A DNA stretch of 64,000 bases, from contig JBJSXI010000044.1 of NCBI GenBank assembly GCA_046086305.1, positions 20,357 through 84,356 of the forward strand, written 5' to 3'. The notes under the pieces are model-generated. The model was not told the origin of the DNA, ran no database searches, and saw nothing but the letters and a program-made list of their open reading frames with translations. This DNA is from UBA668 sp046086305 (GTDB taxonomy: Bacteria > Actinomycetota > Acidimicrobiia > Acidimicrobiales > Ilumatobacteraceae). Below are positions 24,832 to 33,835 of the stretch, piece after piece. The translations under genes and the position numbers were made by a program. How positions within the stretch are numbered: position 1 is the first letter of the stretch; each line of letters begins with the position of its first letter.

Positions 24832-25431
24832 TCAGGCAGACGGGCCGAGGTGCTCGATCAGGTGACCGAGCCGCTCGACCTTGGCCCGGAGGTAGGCCTC
24901 GTTCTCCGGTGTGGGCTCGGTGAGCGACGGCACCCGCTCGACGACGGTGATCCCGTGGGCCTCGAGACCGGCGCACTTGGCGGGGTTGTTGGTGACGAGG
25001 CGCACGGCACGAACACCGAGCTGGCCGAGGATCTCGGCTGCCTCGTCGTAGGTCCGCGCATCGGCCGGGAGGCCTTGGGCCAGGTTGGCGTCGACGGTGT
25101 CGAGACCGGAGTCCTGCAGGCTGTAGGCGAGGATCTTGTGGCCGAGGCCGACACCGCGGCCCTCGTGACCACGCAGATACACCAGCACTCCACGGTCGGC
25201 GGCGGCGATCCGGGCGAGCGCAGCGTCGAGTTGGGCGCCACAGTCGCACCGGCGGCTGCCGAACACATCGCCGGTGAGGCACTCGGAGTGCACCCTGACG
25301 AGGACCGGCTCGGGTCCGCCGACATCGCCGCGAACGAGCGCCACGTGCTCGGCGCCGTCGCCGGCGTACACCTCGCACGCGAACGACCCATGGCGGGTGG
25401 GAACGGAGGCTCGGGCGATGTGGCGGATCAT
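24832..25431 (-). CDS. ribA: GTP cyclohydrolase II
   Basis: First enzyme of riboflavin synthesis: GTP to diaminopyrimidine phosphate, formate and pyrophosphate. At 199 residues it is a stand-alone protein without the DHBP synthase domain of RibBA. The zinc Cys set is in GDVFGSRRCDCGAQL, the catalytic part in YLRGHEGRGVGLGHKI, and RLVTNNPAKCAGLEAHGI is the conserved end. It overlaps ribD by 4 bp. ribB, ribE and ribH are not in the window, so the pair may supply an early pyrimidine intermediate rather than riboflavin itself. Confidence 0.93.
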   Translation of the reverse strand: MIRHIARASVPTRHGSFACEVYAGDGAEHVALVRGDVGGPEPVLVRVHSECLTGDVFGSRRCDCGAQLDAALARIAAADRGVLVYLRGHEGRGVGLGHKILAYSLQDSGLDTVDANLAQGLPADARTYDEAAEILGQLGVRAVRLVTNNPAKCAGLEAHGITVVERVPSLTEPTPENEAYLRAKVERLGHLIEHLGPSA

Positions 25432-26417
25432 GGGACCAGGTCGATGCGCAGGTCGAGACCGAGCTGCGTGGTGCGCACGATACGACCGCGCCACAGGTCG
25501 TGCACCGTCGGGGCACCGGGACCGGAGAAGAGCGGTGCGCCGTCGTCGCCGCCCGCCAGTGCAGGGGCGAGATAGACGACGTACCGGTCGACGAGCCCAC
25601 TGCGGTGGAACTCGCCCGCGACCCGGGCACCCCCCTCGACGAGGACCTGCAGGACACCCTCGTCGCCCAGACGGGTGAGGACGTCCTCGAGCGGACCGGA
25701 CATCTCGGTGCACGGATGCACCCGCGACCCGATGGGTGCTCGTCCGAGGACGATGCGTCGTGGCTGGCGGACCGCGGCGGGTGTGCCGTCGGGTCGGCGG
25801 ACCGTGAGGGCCGGGTCGTCGGCGCGCACGGTGCCGGCACCCACGAGGACGGCATCGCTCTCGGCGCGCAGGAGATGGGCGTCGGCGCGAGCTGCATCGC
25901 CGGTGATCCACCGACTCGACCCATCGGCGGCGGCAGTCCGTCCGTCGAGTGTGGCCGCCAACTTCAAGATGACGTACGGCCGACCAGTTCGACGGTGATG
26001 GAGGTACGACGCGAGTTGCCCTGCAGCCTCGTCACCGCGTACGCCTTCGACCACCTCGATGCCGTGTCGGCGCAGCGCCGCGATTCCAGCACCGCGGACC
26101 CGCGGATCGCTGTCGCTGACGCCGACGTACACGGTGCTGACGCCGGCAGCTACCAGTGCGTCGGTGCACGGCGGTGTCCGGCCGTGGTGATCGCACGGCT
26201 CGAGCGTGACCGCAACGCGCCCACCTCGGGCACGCTCGCCCGCTGCGGCGAGCGCGACACGCTCGGCATGCGGACCGCCGGGTGGCTGCGTGGCGCCGGT
26301 GACGAGGCTGCCGTCAGCACACTCGATGGCACAGCCGACCCACGGGTTGGGAGACGTCGTCGTGCGCACCGTCGCCGCAGCGGCGAGTGCGACAGCCATG
26401 AGGTCGTCGGGGGTCAT
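25428..26417 (-). CDS. ribD: Bifunctional diaminohydroxyphosphoribosylaminopyrimidine deaminase / reductase
   Basis: 329 residues with both RibD domains. Deaminase (about 1-140): SPNPWVGC, zinc motif HAERVAL and LEPCDHHGRTPPCTDAL. Reductase (about 145-329): PYVILKLAATLDGRTAAADGSSRWITGD and VLVEGGARVAGEF. It converts the RibA product to the amino-ribitylamino-uracil phosphate precursor. Start ATG overlaps the upstream amidohydrolase stop by 4 bp, giving an amidohydrolase-ribD-ribA operon. Confidence 0.94.
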   Translation of the reverse strand: MTPDDLMAVALAAAATVRTTTSPNPWVGCAIECADGSLVTGATQPPGGPHAERVALAAAGERARGGRVAVTLEPCDHHGRTPPCTDALVAAGVSTVYVGVSDSDPRVRGAGIAALRRHGIEVVEGVRGDEAAGQLASYLHHRRTGRPYVILKLAATLDGRTAAADGSSRWITGDAARADAHLLRAESDAVLVGAGTVRADDPALTVRRPDGTPAAVRQPRRIVLGRAPIGSRVHPCTEMSGPLEDVLTRLGDEGVLQVLVEGGARVAGEFHRSGLVDRYVVYLAPALAGGDDGAPLFSGPGAPTVHDLWRGRIVRTTQLGLDLRIDLVP

Positions 26418-27601
26418 GCGACGATCCGGCCGCCCCGCACGACGACGCGGTCGGCAGGGGCCGACGAGATCGCCGAGCGCACATCGGCTGCCGCGACGAG
26501 GACGAGGTCGGCAACGGCACCCGGAGTCGGGCCCGTCTCGGGACGCCGCAGCACGCGGCGTGCTGCCGTGGTGACCGACGCGAGTGCATCGACCGGGAGG
26601 TGATGACCGGCGAGGATCATCAGGCCCGCAACCTCGAGGGGATCGGCGCGGCCGAGCGGATTGAACGGATCCTGCAGGTTGTCCCACCCGGCTGCGACAT
26701 CGACCCCGGCTGCGCGCAAGGCCGGCAGGGCCGTGAGGCCACGCGGCATCGCCTGCAGATGGTCGCGACCCTGCAGGAACAGGTTGGTGGCCGGCAGGGT
26801 GACCACGCCGACGCCGGCATCGGCGAGGTCCTCGGCAATCCGACGCTGCTCGTCGGGAGCACGCAGCCCGAGGCTCACACAGTGGCTTGCGGTGACCGCA
26901 CCCTTGAATCCCGTCACGCGGATTCGTTCGACGAGCGCGGGCAGGGTGGTGCGTGACGCATCGAGGTGCTCGTCGGTGTGCAGATCGACAGGCAGCCCGG
27001 CCCGGTCGGCCATCTCGAGGAAGACCTCGATCGATGCCTCGGATCGCTCGTCGAGATGCGGGCACCCGCCGACGACATCGGCCCCGGCCTCGACCGCAGC
27101 GAGGAGGAGTTCGCGTTGGCGCTGCCCCTCGGGTCCGGTGATCGGCCAGCCACACAGTGCGACGAGCTCGAGGTCGATGAGGCCGGCCACGCGGCGGCGA
27201 ACATCGGCGAGCGCCTCGACGGAGCGGACGCCGGTGAACTCGGTGACGTCGACATGCGACCGGATCAGCGTGGTGCCATTCGCGGCATAGAGCCGCGCCG
27301 CGCGCTCGGCGCGCTCGACGATGTCGTCGTGGGTGATCCGTCCGGCGTGTGCCTCCATCGCCAGGATCGCGCCCATCAGATCACCGGTCGGATTCGGCAC
27401 CTGCTCGGCGAGGAAGGCCTTGTCGAGATGGGCATGTGGCTCGACGAATGCCGGCAGCAGCAGCCGCCCCGCTGCATCGAGGACGACGTCGCCATCGACC
27501 TGCCGGTCGACGAGACCAACCACGACGCCATCGACGATGCGCAGCGAGCTCCGTGAACCATCGGGCATCGTCGCGTCGAGGATCGTGAGCGATGAGGTCA
27601 T
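26414..27601 (-). CDS. Amidohydrolase family protein, cytosine-deaminase-like
   Basis: A 395-residue metal-dependent hydrolase. PAFVEPHAHLDKAFL provides the HxH metal ligands with the LDK of the cytosine deaminase / N-isopropylammelide hydrolase subgroup. TLIRSHVDV, DLHTDEHLDA (His), TASHCVSL (His) and GWDNLQDPFNPLG (Asp) complete the site. The FNPLG end resembles CodA-type enzymes. Being coupled to ribD and ribA suggests a pyrimidine-type substrate; that is inference. TACCCT (27609-27614) lies 7 nt before the ATG. Confidence 0.85.
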   Translation of the reverse strand: MTSSLTILDATMPDGSRSSLRIVDGVVVGLVDRQVDGDVVLDAAGRLLLPAFVEPHAHLDKAFLAEQVPNPTGDLMGAILAMEAHAGRITHDDIVERAERAARLYAANGTTLIRSHVDVTEFTGVRSVEALADVRRRVAGLIDLELVALCGWPITGPEGQRQRELLLAAVEAGADVVGGCPHLDERSEASIEVFLEMADRAGLPVDLHTDEHLDASRTTLPALVERIRVTGFKGAVTASHCVSLGLRAPDEQRRIAEDLADAGVGVVTLPATNLFLQGRDHLQAMPRGLTALPALRAAGVDVAAGWDNLQDPFNPLGRADPLEVAGLMILAGHHLPVDALASVTTAARRVLRRPETGPTPGAVADLVLVAAADVRSAISSAPADRVVVRGGRIVA

Positions 27602-27623
27602 CGACCTCAGGGTACGGCGCCGC

Positions 27624-29192
27624 TCAGTCTCCGGCGACGCTGCCCACCTGCGCCCGAGGATCGGCTGCGCCGGCCCACCACCCGTCGCCGTCGCGAACGA
27701 TCGCATGGGCATGGCCGAAGGCGCTGTCGTACGCCGGGAGCCGTCGCACGCGGTGGCCGAGTGCAGCGAGTCCCTCGGCCCACTCGTCGGGTGCGTGCCC
27801 CTCCAGTGCCACGGCCGGGCCGTTGGGGCTGATCCAGGTGTCGAAGCCGGTGACATCACCCTGCAGTGCCCAACGAGGGGCATGGATCGACGTCGCCGGT
27901 GACTGTTGGTGACCGAACAATCGGGCCGCCAGCTGCAGGAGGATCTGGGGTTGTGCGTCGCCGCCCATCGTGCCGAACACCGCGGCAAGGGATCCGTCGC
28001 TCGTGGCGAGGGCCGGCGAGAGCGTGTGAGGCGGTCGCGCCCCGGGACGCAACTCCGCCGGGTGACCGGCCTCGAGGCTGAAGCCGAGGCCGCGGTTGTG
28101 GAGGTTCACACCGGTCGTCGGTTCGACCAACCACGAGCCGAACCCCGACGCATTCGACTGGATGAGCGAGACACCGGTGCCGTGCTCGTCGACCGTGCAC
28201 AGATACGTGGTGTCGCCTGCGGCTCCTGCGCCACCTCGGAATGCTGCTCGCGGCCCGATCTCTGCCGATCGCCCGGCGATCGCGGCCAGCAGGGCATCCC
28301 CATCGGCGGCATCGTGGAGCACTGCGGGCCGATCTCGTCCCGCTGTCTTCGCGCTCTCGACGAGGACGTGTGCCCAGGCGACCGAGTCCGGATCGGTCGG
28401 CAGGCCGTGGTGATCGGCCAGTGCGGCCGCACCGAGCAGCAGGTAGCCCTGCGAGTTCGGCGGCACGGTCCACAGGTCGCGATCGAACGCCGTGGCACGC
28501 AGTGGTGTCACCCAGTCGGCCTGTGAACGGGTGAGATCGGCACGTTCGAACAGCCCGTCACCGAGGCGCAGCAACCCCTCGCCGAACTCGCCGCCGTAGA
28601 AGCCGTCGCGACCACGCGCACCGATCGCCCGCAGCGTGCGCGCCACACCCGCACGGCGCACCGGCGAACCCGGGTGGTGCACCTGGTCGAGCACGACACC
28701 GAGTGATCGACGACCCTGCTCGTCGACGAGCGCCGCCGACCCGACGAGCAGCGGACTCGCCGGGAACCCGTCGTCGGCGAGGCGGATGGCTGGCTCGAGC
28801 AACTCGTCGAGTGAGAGCACAGCGAACCGCTCGGCCAGGGCCGTCCATCCGTCGATACAGCCCGGCACCGTCACTGCACGCACGTCGTGACGGAAGGGCA
28901 TCTCCGTGTGTCCCTCGTCGCGGAGCGTGGCTGCCGATGCGCCCGAACCTGCGCGCCCGCTCGCGTTCAGGCAGTGCACCTCCCCCTCGTGGTGCACGAG
29001 CGCGAACAGGTCGCCACCGATCCCGCACAGATGTGGCGCGACGACAGCCATGACGGCGTTCGCGGCGATGGCTGCGTCGACGGCGCCGCCGCCGCGAGCG
29101 AAGGCCCACATCCCGGCCTGCGTCGCGAGTTGATCCGCACAGGCCACCATTCGCCTCGGAGCCCGGACACTGCGCACCGGCGCACCGTTCAT
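27624..29192 (-). CDS. Gamma-glutamyltransferase family protein
   Basis: A 522-residue Ntn-hydrolase precursor. The autoprocessing and nucleophile Thr lies in AAGDTTYLCTVDEHG (about residue 330), after the large-subunit segment with the substrate carboxylate Arg region NASGRAGS. SLIQSNASGFGSWL and PHTLSPALA are in the small subunit. No clear signal peptide is present, so it may be cytoplasmic, unlike classical periplasmic GGT. Related enzymes include acylases and oxamate-type hydrolases. It overlaps the GDPD gene by 4 bp. Confidence 0.85.
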   Translation of the reverse strand: MNGAPVRSVRAPRRMVACADQLATQAGMWAFARGGGAVDAAIAANAVMAVVAPHLCGIGGDLFALVHHEGEVHCLNASGRAGSGASAATLRDEGHTEMPFRHDVRAVTVPGCIDGWTALAERFAVLSLDELLEPAIRLADDGFPASPLLVGSAALVDEQGRRSLGVVLDQVHHPGSPVRRAGVARTLRAIGARGRDGFYGGEFGEGLLRLGDGLFERADLTRSQADWVTPLRATAFDRDLWTVPPNSQGYLLLGAAALADHHGLPTDPDSVAWAHVLVESAKTAGRDRPAVLHDAADGDALLAAIAGRSAEIGPRAAFRGGAGAAGDTTYLCTVDEHGTGVSLIQSNASGFGSWLVEPTTGVNLHNRGLGFSLEAGHPAELRPGARPPHTLSPALATSDGSLAAVFGTMGGDAQPQILLQLAARLFGHQQSPATSIHAPRWALQGDVTGFDTWISPNGPAVALEGHAPDEWAEGLAALGHRVRRLPAYDSAFGHAHAIVRDGDGWWAGAADPRAQVGSVAGD

Positions 29193-29938
29193 CGCCACTG
29201 CCCACGCGACTCGAGCACCGAGCGGAGCACGGCCGGACGATCGGTCATGATCCCGTCGACCCCGAGATCGAGGAGGCGACGCATCTCATCCGGATCGTCG
29301 ACGGTCCAGACATGCACGTGCAGTCCTCGGCGGTGCGCTCGCTCGACGAACCGCCGGTCGACCACCGGAACCGGGCCACTGCGCACCGGGACCTGCGCAG
29401 CGTGCGCCGGGGGACGATGGGGGAGCGCCAACCGCAGCGCGGCGACACCGACGGGACCGAGCGAGGTACACAGCGCCGCACCCACACGAGCGCGCAGGCG
29501 AGCCAGTCGACGGTCGTCGAAGGCGCCGACGGCAACCCGGTCGTGTGCCGCACATCGGCGCAGACACGCCGCGAGGGCCTCCTCGGCAGTGTCGGACTTG
29601 CAGTCGATGTTCACCCGCAGATCCGGCCAGGTGCCGAGGAGATCCTCGAGCAACGGGATCGGCGCCACACCGTGCACACGCGCCGCGCTCACCTCACGCC
29701 ACGACATCTCGCTGATCCGGCCGGCTCGACCACACGTGCGCTCGAGGTCGTCGTCGTGGAACGCGACCAGCACCCCGTCGGCGGTCACCTGCACGTCGGT
29801 CTCGACATAGCGATAGCCGAGTCCCACGGCATGCTCGAAGGCAGGCAGCGTGTTCTCGGGCGCGTCGCTCGCACCACCGCGATGGGCGAAGGCGATCGGC
29901 CCGTCCCACTCGAGATAGGGGTGGGCGACCGTCGGCAC
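29189..29938 (-). CDS. Glycerophosphodiester phosphodiesterase family protein (second copy)
   Basis: A 249-residue GDPD. IAFAHRGGASDAPENTLPAFEHA holds catalytic His, Arg and Glu; ETDVQVTADGVLVAFHDD carries the metal ligands and second His; NIDCKSD and VWTVDDPDEMRRLLDLGVDGIMTDRP complete the barrel. Paralogous to the copy at 5.2-5.9 kb but diverged. Start GTG at 29938 has a weak GATACT element 6 nt upstream that overlaps the divergent aldehyde dehydrogenase promoter. It is the first gene of the minus-strand run towards ribD. Confidence 0.88.
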   Translation of the reverse strand: MPTVAHPYLEWDGPIAFAHRGGASDAPENTLPAFEHAVGLGYRYVETDVQVTADGVLVAFHDDDLERTCGRAGRISEMSWREVSAARVHGVAPIPLLEDLLGTWPDLRVNIDCKSDTAEEALAACLRRCAAHDRVAVGAFDDRRLARLRARVGAALCTSLGPVGVAALRLALPHRPPAHAAQVPVRSGPVPVVDRRFVERAHRRGLHVHVWTVDDPDEMRRLLDLGVDGIMTDRPAVLRSVLESRGQWR

Positions 29939-29944
29939 CCGGCC

Positions 29945-29952
29945 AGTATCGT
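29945..29952. promoter_or_regulatory. Overlapping bidirectional -10 elements
   Basis: The 8 bp AGTATCGT reads TATCGT on the plus strand (7 nt before the aldehyde dehydrogenase ATG) and GATACT on the minus strand (6 nt before the GDPD GTG). Both transcripts would be leaderless and would start about 20 bp apart. Confidence 0.5.
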
Positions 29953-29959
29953 CCCCGGA

Positions 29960-31354
29960 ATGGCCACCCCGACACCCCCGTCCACGATCGTCGTCCGCTC
30001 GCCGTACGACGACTCGGTCATCGGCGAGGTGCAGGCGATGACCACCGACGACGTCGATCGAGCGGTGGCGACCGCCCGGCGGGCGCTCGACGCAGGCCCG
30101 ATGCCGCTGTGGAAGCGCGCCGAGATCCTCGACCGTGCTGCCGAGCGACTCGCCGCACGGGTCGACGAATTCGCCCGGATCATCGCCCGCGAGGCCGCCA
30201 AGCCGATCCGCACCGCCAGGGTGGAGGCCGAACGGGCGGTCGGCACATTCCGCTTCGCGGCCGCCGAGGCACGCACCCTGGCCGGAGAGGTCATCCCTCT
30301 CGATGCGATCCCCGCCGGCGAGGGCAAGCTCGGGTTCACCCTGCGCGTCCCGATCGGAGTGGTCGGCGCGATCGCCCCGTTCAACTTCCCCCTGAATCTG
30401 GTCGTGCACAAGGTCGGCCCGGCAATTGCGGCAGGGTGTCCGGTGGTCCTGAAGCCGGCATCACAGACACCGTTCAGCTCGTTGGCGCTCGCTCGCATGC
30501 TGATCGACGAGTGCGGACTTCCGTCCGACTACCTGCAGGTCGTCACCGGTGGTGGCGCCACGGTCGGCAATGCGATCGTCGACCATCCCGACATCGTCCT
30601 CGTCACGTTCACCGGCTCACCCGAGGTCGGCTGGGCCATCAGGGCGCGAGCACCGCGCAAGCGTGTGGGTCTCGAGCTGGGCAACAACGCACCCGTGATC
30701 ATCGAGGCCGACGGTGACTGGCGGACCGCGGCAGCGAAGATCCGCGTGGCCGGCTTCAGCCACGCCGGACAGAGCTGCATCAGCACTCAGCGTGTCCTCG
30801 TGCACCGTTCGATCGCCGAGGAGTTCACCGCCACCCTGGCCGCGGCGGTGGAGACACTCGTCGTCGGCGATCCACTCGACGAGGCCACCGAGGTGTCGTC
30901 GCTCATCTCGACCAGTGAGCGTGATCGGGTGCTCGGCTGGCTCGAGGAGGCGGTTGCCGCAGGCGCACGTATCGAGGCGGGCGGCACGGTCGATGCCGCG
31001 GGGGTTCTTCGCCCGACGGTGCTCAGCGGCGTACTCCCTGACATGAAGGTGTGCGCGCTCGAGGTGTTCGGACCCGTCGTTGCGGTGCAGGCCTACGACC
31101 ACGTCGACGACGCGCTCCGCCTCGCCAACGACACGCGCTACGGGCTGCAGGCGTCGATCTTCACCCAGGACATCTCGGTCGCCCTGCGTGCCGTCCGCAA
31201 CCTCGACTTCGGCGGTGTGCTCGTGAACGAGGTGCCCACATGGCGAGCCGATCAGCAGCCCTACGGCGGTGTCCGTGACAGCGGGAACACGCGCGAGGGT
31301 CCGGCATTCACCATTCGCGAGATGACAGAGATCCGGATGGTCGTGCTGGGCTGA
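29960..31354 (+). CDS. Aldehyde dehydrogenase family protein
   Basis: NAD(P)-dependent dehydrogenase of 464 residues. APFNFPLNL is the NAD-binding loop, VTFTGSPEVGWAI the Rossmann turn, LELGNNAPVIIEAD the conserved Glu region, and the catalytic Cys is in HAGQSCISTQRV. EVFGPVVAVQ and the FGGVLVNEVPTWRADQQPYGGVRDSG end resemble lactaldehyde/glyceraldehyde-3-phosphate (non-phosphorylating) branches. Substrate uncertain. It is divergent from the GDPD gene and convergent with the RDD gene. Confidence 0.9.
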   Translation: MATPTPPSTIVVRSPYDDSVIGEVQAMTTDDVDRAVATARRALDAGPMPLWKRAEILDRAAERLAARVDEFARIIAREAAKPIRTARVEAERAVGTFRFAAAEARTLAGEVIPLDAIPAGEGKLGFTLRVPIGVVGAIAPFNFPLNLVVHKVGPAIAAGCPVVLKPASQTPFSSLALARMLIDECGLPSDYLQVVTGGGATVGNAIVDHPDIVLVTFTGSPEVGWAIRARAPRKRVGLELGNNAPVIIEADGDWRTAAAKIRVAGFSHAGQSCISTQRVLVHRSIAEEFTATLAAAVETLVVGDPLDEATEVSSLISTSERDRVLGWLEEAVAAGARIEAGGTVDAAGVLRPTVLSGVLPDMKVCALEVFGPVVAVQAYDHVDDALRLANDTRYGLQASIFTQDISVALRAVRNLDFGGVLVNEVPTWRADQQPYGGVRDSGNTREGPAFTIREMTEIRMVVLG

Positions 31355-31387
31355 GCGCCCAGACCCCTACGACTCAGACCGTCCGAC

Positions 31388-31939
31388 TCAGACCCGTACG
31401 ACGACGGACCCGACGATCTTGTCGTGCCAGGTCTGCTTGCGATCGTCCCACAGCGCCCACAGGTAGCCGAGGACGAACACCTGGCCGGAGACGAATTCGG
31501 CGAAGAGGCTGCGTCCGATGGCCTTGGGCACACCGATCGGCCGGCCGTCGTCGAGGCGCACGACCTTGATCCCGACGATCCGCCGACCCCACGTCTGTCC
31601 GGTGCGGCCGAGCGCCCTGACGTAGAGCACGAGGATCACGACAACCGAGGCGAGGATGAGTGCCACACCGCCGGCGATCGCACCGGCGTTCAGGTCGCCT
31701 CCCGTGCAGGTCCACTCGTCGTTGCTCGTCCATCCGTCACATTCAGAGAACCCGAGGACGAGAAGGACGATTCCGGGGATCAGCAACACGATCCAGACGA
31801 GCCCGTACAGGATGCGGTCGAGCAGATACGCCGCGAAGCGGATCCAGAACCCGGCGTACTCCCCGGACGACGCCATCGACGACGGCGGGGGTGGCGGCGG
31901 GACCGACATGGGAGGAGGGGGAGGCGGCGGCATGCTCAC
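31388..31939 (-). CDS. RDD family membrane protein
   Basis: A 183-residue protein. A Pro-rich N-terminus (two runs of Pro separated by MSV) precedes GFWIRFAAYLLDRILYGLVW, the RDD-family first helix with its Arg and Asp. Three more hydrophobic spans follow, then GQTWGRRIVGIKVVRLDDGRP, typical of RDD proteins. Function is not established; transport or stress roles have been suggested for relatives. Start GTG is preferred over the ATG two codons later because TACGGT lies exactly 7 nt upstream. Confidence 0.85.
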   Translation of the reverse strand: MSMPPPPPPPMSVPPPPPPSSMASSGEYAGFWIRFAAYLLDRILYGLVWIVLLIPGIVLLVLGFSECDGWTSNDEWTCTGGDLNAGAIAGGVALILASVVVILVLYVRALGRTGQTWGRRIVGIKVVRLDDGRPIGVPKAIGRSLFAEFVSGQVFVLGYLWALWDDRKQTWHDKIVGSVVVRV

Positions 31940-31946
31940 ACCGCCG

Positions 31947-31952
31947 ACCGTA
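31947..31952 (-). promoter_or_regulatory. -10 element of the RDD gene, leaderless
   Basis: TACGGT read on the minus strand, 7 nt before GTG 31939. It separates this gene from the acyl-CoA synthetase gene, which ends 30 bp upstream on the same strand. Confidence 0.5.
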
Positions 31953-31968
31953 GTCGCCGACGAACCGC

Positions 31969-33525
31969 TCAGATGTTGCGGCCCGCGGCGGCCCAGTACT
32001 CGTCCTTCAACAGCCGCTTGTACAACTTGCCGGTCGGATGACGCGGAAGCTCGGGCCTGAAGTCGATCGACCGGGGACACTTGATGTCGGCGAGGTGCTC
32101 GCGACAAAAGACGATGAGTTCACGCTCGAGTGCGGCGGCGTCCTGCGGGGTGGCCGGCAGCGCCACGGGCTGCACCACCGCCTTCACCTCTTCACCGAAC
32201 TCGTCGTTGGGTACCCCGAACACGGCGACGTCGATCACCTTCGGGTGGGTGACGAGGATGTTCTCGGCCTCCTGCGGATAGATGTTCACCCCACCAGAGA
32301 TGATCATGTACGCCTTGCGATCGGTGAGGAACAAGAAGTTGTCGTCGGTGAGGTAGCCGACGTCACCGAGAGTGCTCCAGGGCTGGATCGGGTGACGCGA
32401 CCCTCGGGTCTTCACCGGATCGTTGTGGTACTCGAAGGTCGGGCCGCCCTCGAAGTAGATCGTCCCGCTCTCTCCACGCGGCACCTCTTCGCCGTCATCG
32501 CCGCACACATGGATGACACAGCTGATCGGCACCCCGACGGTGCCGGGATGGTCGAGCCACATCTGGCTGTTGCAGTAGACGAAGCCGTTGCCCTCGGTGC
32601 CGGCGTAGTACTCGTGGATGATCGGCCCGAACCACTCGATCATCTCGTGCTTCACCTTCACCGGGCACGGCGCCGCAGCGTGGATGACGCATTGAAGACT
32701 CGATACATCGAACGATCGGCGACGTGATTCGTCGAGCTTCAGCATTCGCACGAACATGGTGGGCACGACCTGGGTGTGGGTGGCGCGATGACGCTCGACC
32801 AGGGTGAGGTAGTCCTCAGGATCGAAGTGCTCCATGGCGACGACCGTGCACCCCTGCTGCTGTGCGGCGAGACAGAAGCGCAGGGGAGCAGCGTGGTAGA
32901 AGGGCGCAGGTGACAGGTAGACGCTCTCACCGGTGAGGCCGAACAGGAGGGTCAACAGCCCGGTGACACCCATCGCCGTCGTCTCGAGCGGGAGTGGCTC
33001 GTACTGGCGGGTCACACCCTTGGGCATGCCGGTCGTGCCGGACGAGTAGAGCATGTCGGTGCCGGCGAACCGTTCACCGGGGAGCGCGGTCGACGGCTCG
33101 GCAGCGACGGCGGCCTCGTACGAGTCGTAGCCGGGGATCGTGCCGTCGAGCATGAGGGCGAGCGCGACACCCGGGATCTGCTCGCGGATCTCCGCCGCCT
33201 GCTCGGCCTTGTGGCGAGAGGTGATGAACACCTTCGCCCGGCAATCGTTCACCACATACGACAACTCGGCGCTCGTGAGCCGACTCGAGGCGCAGGTGTA
33301 GACGGCGCCCGCGTAGTGGCATCCCCACACCACCTCGAGATACCGGTCGTGGTTCTCCATACAGATCGCGACATGATCGCCGGGCTCGACTCCGGTGGAC
33401 CTCAGGACACGACTGAGACGATTGGCCGCCGCATCGAGTTCGGCGAAGGTCTGGGTGAACCCACTGCCGCCCATCACCACGGCCGGCTTGTCGGGGTGCA
33501 CCTCGAGGAAGGCGCCCGGGAACAT
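31969..33525 (-). CDS. Acyl-CoA synthetase (AMP-forming, FadD-like)
   Basis: Activates a carboxylic acid as acyl-CoA through an acyl-adenylate; 518 residues. YSSGTTGMPKGVTRQ is the phosphate-binding P-loop, YYAGTEGNGF the adenine motif, TLGDVGYLTDDNFLFLTDR the hinge, and HPTGKLYKRLL the C-terminal catalytic Lys region. Start ATG (MFPGAFLEVHPDKPAVV) is the position used by homologues and has TACCGT 7 nt upstream (33533-33538). Its probable pathway partner, the acyl-CoA dehydrogenase, is now separated from it by the glycan island. Confidence 0.9.
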   Translation of the reverse strand: MFPGAFLEVHPDKPAVVMGGSGFTQTFAELDAAANRLSRVLRSTGVEPGDHVAICMENHDRYLEVVWGCHYAGAVYTCASSRLTSAELSYVVNDCRAKVFITSRHKAEQAAEIREQIPGVALALMLDGTIPGYDSYEAAVAAEPSTALPGERFAGTDMLYSSGTTGMPKGVTRQYEPLPLETTAMGVTGLLTLLFGLTGESVYLSPAPFYHAAPLRFCLAAQQQGCTVVAMEHFDPEDYLTLVERHRATHTQVVPTMFVRMLKLDESRRRSFDVSSLQCVIHAAAPCPVKVKHEMIEWFGPIIHEYYAGTEGNGFVYCNSQMWLDHPGTVGVPISCVIHVCGDDGEEVPRGESGTIYFEGGPTFEYHNDPVKTRGSRHPIQPWSTLGDVGYLTDDNFLFLTDRKAYMIISGGVNIYPQEAENILVTHPKVIDVAVFGVPNDEFGEEVKAVVQPVALPATPQDAAALERELIVFCREHLADIKCPRSIDFRPELPRHPTGKLYKRLLKDEYWAAAGRNI

Positions 33526-33835
33526 GTGCCGGACGGTACCCCACGGCATTGAGGCAGGTGGAAACACTGATCATGGCCCGATGCGGCTGCGCCGCCAGAC
33601 GGGGAGGTGTAGGGTCTGGTTGTGGGAGGGCCCCGTGGGTGGAGTTCTGTCGAGTGTCACAGCACTGGTACGAGGCAGCCAGGTTCTACGCACGACAACG
33701 AGAGTTCCTGATTTGGGCGGTGAAAGCCCCCCTGGGCTGATCCTTGTTGTGCCAAGCCGCCTCGTGCTCGGGTACCTGTTCTCTGAGCGAAAAGGCTACC
33801 CGACCGAACAACTACCGATACCAAGATAGTTCGTC
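33526..33835. other. Non-coding gap at the left edge of the glycan island
   Basis: It holds the minus-strand acyl-CoA synthetase promoter at one end. A plus-strand TAGGGT (33610-33615) is the best promoter candidate for the island. A weak hairpin AGCCC-CCCT-GGGCT (33725-33738) is followed by a T-rich stretch. A 29-codon GTG frame (33622-33711) after TAGGGT has leaderless spacing but no recognisable product. The base composition falls towards the island here. No tRNA or repeat is seen. Confidence 0.5.

Noticed and set aside
33622..33711. A 29-codon GTG frame after TAGGGT, with leaderless spacing
   Set aside because: No recognisable sequence and no way to separate it from a simple leader of the methyltransferase transcript. 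Noted in the gap entry only.
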